DNA from: Botryosphaeria dothidea
Lineage: Eukaryota; Ascomycota; Dothideomycetes; Botryosphaeriales; Botryosphaeriaceae
Assembly: GCA_011503125.2 (NCBI GenBank)
Contig: WWBZ02000082.1
Location: forward strand, 1,364,001 to 1,428,000
DNA: 64,000 nt
Direction of reading: 5' to 3'
A model generated the notes under the pieces. The model searched no databases. It saw nothing but the letters and a program-made list of their open reading frames with translations, and was not told where the DNA came from. This document shows, one piece after another, positions 56,274 through 64,000 of this stretch (position 1 is the first letter of the stretch; each line of letters begins with the position of its first letter). Position numbers and translations under genes: made by a program.

Positions 56274-59200
56274 TTTTGCAGGGACAGGGGGACAACGATT
56301 GCTGGCTTGCGCGGGCTTGCTGCTCACTCACGTGAGGTGGGTTTTTCTTCGGGGCAGGGTGTAGATTACCCGGATTACCTGGGATCTTCTTTTCTGATGG
56401 CTTTTGGTTGGTTGGTGTGGGACATGCATGCGGGTTCTGCCCCGCCACGTCTTTTTCTTTGACCGGAGAGGACGTCTCTCAATGGAAATTCTCCCAACGT
56501 TTCTCAAGGCTCCTTCCGTCTTACCTGCTTCTTCCTTCCTTTGGGTGTTCACGGGATAGAGCTCAATTCTTGCTCAGGCCTCGCCTATAGTTCCTTGGTG
56601 GCATTGAGGGCGAGCTTCCGTCATAGCGATGGGGCGATGGGGGTCATGGATCTGATAGGATGGTTACGGTATAGGCCAGGATGGGAGACGAGAGTTTCCG
56701 GCATGGCTGGGCAAGTCGTCGTATTGCTGCTATTACTGGACGTTGCGATGATCAATGACGATGGGCGGTAGCTCACAGAACGCATCAATTTGGGGGGGTA
56801 GGGGAGAAGTGGGCCGAGCCGGATGTACGAGGGGCAGCGGAGATGCAAGAGCTCGCATCCGAATTGACGATGGGTGCGTTGTATTTGTCCATCACGGCGA
56901 TTGCTGCCTGCTCCTCGTCGAAGTGCTCATCAATGCACTGTGGTTGGTCGGGGGCAGGAGACAAAAGAAGGATCGGCCTCGGGAGTGCGGCGCTGCTTCG
57001 CTGCAATTTCACACGCAAACCCACACAGCTTTCCCGGGGGAGCGGGCTGTTATTTGCGAAGCAATGCGCGATGGTGAACAAGCCGTATGCCCGCTTTCTC
57101 GCCCCGGGACTTGGGCCCTGCCGCTCATCGTTCTCTGGTACCTTCTGGCACGGCCCAGGTGGGGACTTTGTTGTTAGGAAGGTTTGCTACCTGTCGACTT
57201 GCACTACCTACCACGGAGGCCGGAGGTTGACGGTCCCGTGCCGTGTCTTTCTCCACCATGGTTTCGACTGTGCGGTCCTTGGATTGCATGGAACAGGAAG
57301 AAAAGAGGGGTCGTGGTGTGCGGTAGCGAGAGGGCGACTGTGGCTTGCTGGGAGCGCATTGGCCGGTTCGGAGCAGGACCGTCTGAAGAGATGGGTGATT
57401 GGGCCGGCGGGTGGATATTTAGTTTGATGTTACAGGCGATGCGGCGCAGGATCAGCTCGAGTACGTATGCCGGCAGACATTCCCCACAGCCAGCTCTGCT
57501 AGTGCTTGTGTTTCGGGGCGTTAGGCTCTCATGCTGCCATCGATCCTTCCTCTCTTCTGCCTGCCCATTCTTCGCCTGCCAGACGCGCGGACGAGGCAGA
57601 GCGGCATCACGCATGCATAAGCGCGTTACGGCGCACAGAGCCAGACCCGTCGCGACACGGTAGTCCGCACATGTCGAACAATCGCGCGCCTCTGCTCCAG
57701 AGAGGCAAAGCACCTGTCCCTTGCTGCATCGCGCCGATCAAGCTTCGAATCGGGCTCAACTGTCGCTCTGTACCTTTCACCACTTTGCAGCTTTCCCATT
57801 GTCCAATTCTCTCCCTTCAACTCCCTTTGTCCCGCGCCGCATCCAGCGTGCCGGTACATGCCTCCTTTGCCCCTCTTTCAGCTGCGCCGGTGTCTCGCCA
57901 GCCGGCCGGCCAACCGGCCAGCCAGCACGCGCGCGCGCGCATATCCACAATCAATGCTCATCATCAATCGAAAGCACGGCTAGGCAGCGCCTCCCGATTG
58001 CCCCCAACACCAGCCCGGCGGTACCGCAGAAAGACAAATAATGCCCGAGGGCAACACATGCACACAGCAACAGTCGTCGTATCTCGCATTTCCCGCCAAA
58101 GCGCGCTCCGGCTGGACGCCCGAACCCATGGGGCCGTGTGCTGCAGAGGCGCGAGCGCGGAAAGGATGATGGCGGCTGGCGGCGGCGGCGCGCTGCCGGA
58201 GGGAATTGGCAAGAACGGGCGGGCGACCAAAGCTTGCCCCGTCCGTCCCTTCCGCCCGCCCGCTTTTATCTTGCTAAACTTGACATGTGTAACCTTGTTT
58301 TTCACTTTCCCATCCCCACAAGCCTGCTGCTTCGAGACCCTTTCCCTTGGGCTCCTTGTTCGCGACTGCGTGCGTGCGATGGAGCAATTGACGGACACGA
58401 ATGACGCCGCATGAGGCACAGTCTCGCTTGCTTCTCTGTGCGACTACGGGCTTTTGCTGACTGGCGGGCTGCTCTCTGCCAATCGTTCGCACCTACTTTG
58501 GATGGTCGTCGCTCGGACTGCACGTTTCTGGTTATCCGTGGCGCATGAGGGGGGCGCCGTCGCGAAGGGCAGTCAAGATCGAGGACGTCCCTCGGGCATG
58601 GGAAACCTCGGGCTTTTTTGGATGGAAATTGATGAAAGGGGATCGACCGGGAAAACCCTTGGAGGGTACGAAGGATGCATGGCCCCCCCCCCGGTGGCTT
58701 GGGAAATGTTGCGCACTCTCGTTGGCGTCGTGTACACGAGCCATGTTGCGCGCACTGTGTTGCTTCGGCGGGCCGGCGATTTGGAGGCCAGAGAGAGGGC
58801 TGTGGTGGCTGCTGCTGATTGCGGTTAATGCTCTGGAGCTGGAGGGGTCCGCGGGCGTTCCATCAGCTCCGACGTTTGCTCTTCTCTGCGCTTCGTCTGC
58901 TTGTTGGTCAGTTGCCGGGGTGCTGGCTGGCTGAAGAAAGAAGTAGTGTGCAGATGGGTGAGCTGATCGCTCTCTGTGTCTCTCTGTTCCCCCCTCGTCA
59001 AGAGCACTCCGGCCATCCACCCATCACCATCATCCCCCCCCCGTCAGAGCTCCACGCGGGCGGACTGCCGGAAACGACGGCAAGAGGGCCTTCAGCTGGC
59101 CCCCGCGCACCGCCCGCCCCGGCGCAAGACCCGCTTCCGTCGGTCCCAGCTTTCTCTTGCGGACGGAGACAGCTTTCAACTTGCTGCTGCGACGGCCTCT

Positions 59201-62200
59201 CATCGTAAACCGCCCTCCCTCTCTCGCTATTCGACCTGCGCGACTGGGCTTTCTCGGACAGCGGTCCCACCGCCGGGCAGTGCCTCGCGCACGTCTGCGG
59301 CGCGGACTTCCCCACGTGCTGCCCAATCGCTGCGCTCCCGGTTGATGCTCCGGTGCCTGCCTGCGATCGATCGTGGCGAAAACGGCGAAGCGCACGTAGG
59401 TACGGACAGGTAGGGAGAAAAGATTAAAAGCGGCTGCCTGATTTGCTGCCGCGCCCTCGCTCCTCTCTGCTCCAAGCGGTCAAGCGTGTGCTCACTGCTC
59501 TCTCGCAACCTGGCGTGGGTGTCTGGCAGTTTCTTCTTGCGCTCTTCGTCCGTCAGCCTGCCCGTCCATCGTCACCTACTGGGCGTTCGGCATATTCGGC
59601 ATCTGCGGTCGGATTTGCCGTGTCTCGCCTTCAGGGGGTTGCCTGGACCTGTGTCGATGGTTTCCAGGAAAGAGAGGTACAGGCTACCTCGCCAAGTGGG
59701 GAAGCCGGCCGCTGATCTCCGTCCTTTTGAGCTCCTATACCTACTTCGCGAGCGGCGACCTTTTGCATGTGGGAAAGCCTTGGCTGCCGGTTGCTGCTTT
59801 CTGCCTCGTCCGCCATAGCACTTGTGAAGGGGCAATCAAGAACAAGGTGCGGAATAAGGCTCGGCTCGATCAGGCATTCCGGACCGCATTTCCCCCCGTC
59901 CAACATCATTTCCCCGGCGTTTTGCAGGAACACAATCGCGGCTTCATGGATCTCTCGTTCGTCTCGTCTTTTTTGATGGCTGTCTCGTGCTCCAAGCAAT
60001 CCTTGCCAAGTCCCATTCTCCCTGGGTTTAACCCTACGAACGCCACGCGCGCACTCAAAGCAGTTGGGGTGTGTGATCTGAAGGCCGGGATCATCGATGG
60101 AGATGTCTCCGCACTATGTACATCGCTGGCTTCGCCGACAGAGCAAGCAAGCAGCATGTCGAAACGCCCGCAGTTGCAGGGCGTGGCGTGGCCGTGGCTA
60201 GAGGCGGATATGCAGCATGCAGTCTTTTTTGCTTGCACTTTTCATCCCGTCCCGTCCCGCCCGTGTCGTGGCCGAACAGCTGTCGTGGCCCGCCGTGTCT
60301 CGTTCGCGGGGGTCAGACACGGCCCGCGACAAGGACTGGGCGTGGGGTGATGTTGGGGTAAGGCAGAGTGCGGGACAGAGTGAAGGCTCACTGCTGGCCA
60401 CAGTCGGGTGATGGTGATGTAGAGGCACACGTGCGACCATCTCGCCAGACCTCTCGCGGCTGCAGTGAATCCAGCAACATTCGCGGCCCTTCTTCCCAAG
60501 GCATTATTGGTGACTACCTTCCTTACTGCGCTGGCACTCTTTGTCCAAGGCACGGATGTGAGCGCCGGACGAACCACTTCATCGACTTCACCGGTCAAGG
60601 TAGATCTCCCATCAGCCTTGCTCTCCTGCAGTATCCATCATCTCCTTTTGCTTTGCCTTGCTTCTCATCACCGATGCACGATTGACTTCCGAAGCAAAAT
60701 TTTTCTTTGGCTACTACCCGTTGCCGTTACAACCCGCGAGAAGGAGAAACCCCATACCCCACCCTCCTTCCCGTCCGGCTTCCCCAAAGAAAGTAAAAAC
60801 GTTAAAGTAACTCAGGCATCAAGAACAGCCATCGATATCGCTAGGAATCGCATCCTGCAAGCCCACAATCCTCTGTCTTCTTTTCGCCATGATTACTTAC
60901 TACGCGAGACCACCACGGCATCTTCCCCCAACATCCCGCTCTCGCCTGATTCATGTACCTTACAACGCGCTCGCGTGGCTTGCATCTCGCCCATGCACCA
61001 TTGCGACAGCGGTCTCGTCATCGTCCGGCGGCCGCTTATTCATTGCTTTTTACCCGCAGCGAGTCTTCTGCTCTTTCATTGCCCGTCGAGCCGATTTTCC
61101 TTTCTTTTTCTCGGCGAACACGGCGAGCGCTCGCGGCCGCAAACCGTTGGTGCTGCCGTCAGGCATACGACCCGACAGGGAGAAAAAAAAAACGCCGCAA
61201 CATGCGGAACTAGGCCCGTTCCTTATCGAACCGTTATACGTTGTTCGAGTCGTGTGTGCGTTTACGTCCGTTTGCTCGTTCCGTACGTATTGTGTGGACG
61301 TCCTTTCGCGGATGCGTTGTTCTGCGCCGTAGCTACCTCCGCTCTGCTGCTGCGGCACAGCTTCGAAGCGAACCGAGCGATGGGGCCTTCGCGTATGTGA
61401 TGCATGGCTGGCGTACCCGCCCTTCGGGGTACACGCGTAGCGAGGTATGCGGGTCGTCAGCGTCAGCGTGGCGACTTTACCTTCCCCCCCCCCTATCTCT
61501 TTTTTTTCTCCGTGAAGAAATGAGGGACCGACGGCTCGGATGGCCGTAGCAGGCGCGTTTTGGCGGTCAGGCGAGCAGCGCGTTGGAGATATCAGGAGAT
61601 ACGTTGAGTCGTCGTGGTTTTTTTTGGACGACTGGCTGTAGGACGGCCAAGGTCAGGGAAACCAAGACGCCCAGCAGCTTGCTGGAGTGCGAGTCAGTAG
61701 AGACGCAGGAGCGTATGCGGCCGTCGATCACTGCCTCCAAGCAATAAATCTCCGTCCATGTCGTCATTGTCTGTGTGGGTGTTGTTTGAGTTGAGACAGA
61801 CAGACAGGCGCAGGGTGCGAGATGTGATGCGGATGCAGCAATCGCCGTGCTGTGAGGCAAGTGCAGTTGGATTGTCCGTGCAAGGGGGGTTGGTACACAT
61901 CGAAGGGCATATCGGAGATCCTGTCAGTTAGCCGTCTCCTTATTGTTGCCAATCCAATTCTATTTTGCATCGTCTCTCTCCAATCTTTGATTACCCGTCG
62001 AAAACAAGAACTCGTTCATTCCATCAGGCATACCGCCTGCGCCGGAAACTCAAGGACCACCAAGTCTCCCATGAATTGACAAGGGGAAGAGAGGACTGGC
62101 CGCCGTTTCCATATCAAAAGGTGGAACGACGTCGCACGTACGCACGAGGCATGCGCTACGGATCGAGCCGTGGATCGCGAGCGCATTGGCATTGGCATTG

Positions 62201-64000
62201 GAGTCCCTGACAGCCTCTCTCCCTTCCATCCATCAAGAATTGCAACACAGTGTGACGTTCGAAAAGAATCCACTGGGTACTTATGATCCCCGTTAAGAGA
62301 GCCTCATTCTTGCAAATCGGCTTTTCGTACCCAACGGCGCGAGAGATCCTCGATCGGGTTTCCCGAACAGAATGGCAGGGCGAGACTCTTGCGAACGCGA
62401 TGGACCACGAGGGAAAGAAGGAGGGACGTGCAGCGGTTGATCAAGACCCTTTTCCGGGTCCCATCGACATTGTCGCCGGCGGGACGAACGGAGTGTTCTC
62501 CGAGCCACGTTGCGCGTACCTCGACACAAGAAACGCCAAGGTCTACGAAAGGGTGTCTGTCCCATCGGCAACATCTTGCCTAGCCGCTCCCGTCGTCATC
62601 GACATCTTCGTCCTCGAAAGGCAAATCCGCCTCACGAATCCCGCGAAGCTGGGAAACTGGGAAAGCCATGAATTTGCCATGGGGCTTTTCAGCACCGGAG
62701 GCGTTTCCGCGACACGCTTTTCCGTTGAGCCTGATCCTCCCTTCCGCGTCTATCAATCAATGCAATCTCGATCGCCCGTGTAGGGGTTGCCGACGCACCC
62801 GTCACTGTCACTCTCTGTCACTCTCTATTGTGATAGACAGCGCATCGGTTCTAGGCAACATCTCTCCTTTGCATGCCCTCCGCGGCTGACGCCCTCGGCC
62901 CTATTCCACCCGCAAACAGCATGCCCGCGAGCATCAACTAAACCCGCCATTACCCACACTTCCTGCTGCCCGACAACGACGACGGCAGACGTCACGATCA
63001 TGTGCTTCACGTGGCGCAGGGAAAGGCATGCGCAGCATACCCCACTAAAAGTTGACAGCTGCCAGCGAGTCAGGCCACGCGTGCTCAAAAAGCGTTCGGC
63101 AGGGGAGGGCAAAAGCGTCATGATGTCTACGAACAGCAGCGTGGCGTTGGTGGAGCGAAAGCAGATCAGCCTCCGTCGGCGCCGTTGTCGAAAGTTATAT
63201 TGCTTTTTCCCCCCTTGCTGTCCTGCGGTGGTTTAGTTCTGCGAAGGCAAGGGCAAGGCTAGACAGGTGGATTTCCAGGGATTGTCGCCGCAGGGCGATG
63301 CTTGGCTGGTTGGTTGGATGGGAAGGAGAGCTAGACAGGCTATTTGTCCGTTAGTGTCTCACTGGTGCGAATCCTGTTGAGAGGACGATGTGTGGAGCAG
63401 TCAGATGTCGCTACTTTAGTGTGCTTGCCGGGTTGGCAAAGTGTGTGTGTGGCAGCACCACCGAACTCTCTAACAATAGCCGGGTAGCAGGGCAGTGGAA
63501 GTGCAGCCAGATGTTGCAGCCTGGTCGCACATGTACCTGCAGGAGATTACGAGGGTACGAGCAGCATCTTTGTGTAACTGGGTGTTCGTTGTGCCCCCCC
63601 AAAAAAAAAGCCCAGGCCAGATCGATAGTGATCGTATTTTGCTGAGGGCAGTCGAGAAAAATCGTTGACAGATCGGAGACAGGTCCGTCAACAAGAATAG
63701 TATCAAGCAATGCCCCATTATAGACGATCCGTTAGTTTCTCTCGACCTCAGGCGTTGCTCCGCAACTACCGCGCCTCCTAAAGAGGCTTTGATAATGCCC
63801 GGGAGCGCTCTGAATGACGGTCTGGCCGTCGGACGGTAAAGCAAGGAAGCGTGGCGAACGGCTTGCTTACTGATGCCACCACCCGACTTGCTTACACATA
63901 CCCATCTATTGATCTCGTCGGATGAAGTGCAATTGTGATAGCTCCTTCCCAAGTCGGGTATATCACGTCTCCCGACTGCACATCTCACTTTGATGTGTGT

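Larger units (their letters stand above)
55113..64000. other. Long stretch without a supported gene
   Basis: 8.9 kb at the right end. Frames are numerous on both strands, yet none has a recognisable domain, a convincing signal peptide with a plausible body, or consistent splice structure. The longest (57506-58414 and 60465-61400) are Ser, Arg and Cys-rich in the manner of chance translation of GC-rich non-coding sequence. C/T-rich strings, homopolymers and microsatellites are frequent. It may contain the leader of a gene beyond the window or non-coding transcripts. Confidence 0.45.

Noticed and set aside
57506..58414. 302-residue open frame on plus
   Set aside because: Low-quality Ser/Arg/His-rich composition; frames of similar length occur in several registers here.
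60465..61400. 311-residue open frame on plus with a hydrophobic N-terminus
   Set aside because: After about 30 residues the text is random-looking Cys/Arg/Ser-rich sequence; no domain and no codon bias like that of the real genes.

Overview
This window comes from a filamentous ascomycete (Pezizomycotina), most likely a Dothideomycete. The evidence is short GT-AG introns (about 42-100 bp) in most genes, two zinc-finger regulators of fungal type, HET-domain and STAND-type genes, an Alt a 1 family secreted protein, a DUF3433 gene and pyrimidine-rich leaders. Class level is an inference from gene content. No rRNA, tRNA or CRISPR array was seen.

Region 1 (1-8.3 kb): the 5' part of a small secreted HsbA-like protein runs off the left edge. 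Then come about 3.6 kb without a recognisable gene, a short conserved fungal protein, a 100-residue Arg/Tyr-rich protein and a short-chain dehydrogenase.

Region 2 (8.3-27.1 kb) is an accessory block and the most interesting part. It holds a large STAND/NLR-like gene (helical N-terminal domain resembling fungal 'Goodbye', NACHT core, helical C-terminal region, terminal ZZ-type zinc finger), three HET-domain paralogs, one conserved membrane protein and a decayed DUF3433 membrane protein gene. The NLR gene is divergent from HET copy 1, and HET copies 2 and 3 are divergent from each other. HET copy 1 is broken by a 30-G tract and an in-frame stop; copies 2 and 3 appear intact. Together they look like a fungal non-self recognition or incompatibility island with birth and death of paralogs.

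Region 3 (27-37 kb): a small multi-span membrane protein, a decayed ML-domain (NPC2-like) secreted protein, an Alt a 1 family protein, a 60-residue Cys-rich secreted peptide with 10 cysteines, and a multi-exon C2H2 zinc-finger protein.

Region 4 (38-55 kb) is mostly housekeeping: a double-CCCH zinc-finger protein, a Ser/Thr-rich secreted protein, a Gly/Pro-rich conserved protein, the cleavage/polyadenylation factor subunit Cft2 (CPSF2) and a Zn2Cys6 transcription factor with an AT-hook. The last 8.9 kb (55.1-64 kb) shows no gene that I can support and is rich in homopolymers and CT repeats.

Exon coordinates were read by hand from splice consensus and frame. They are good to the base where frame and motifs agree, and are flagged where several choices fit.
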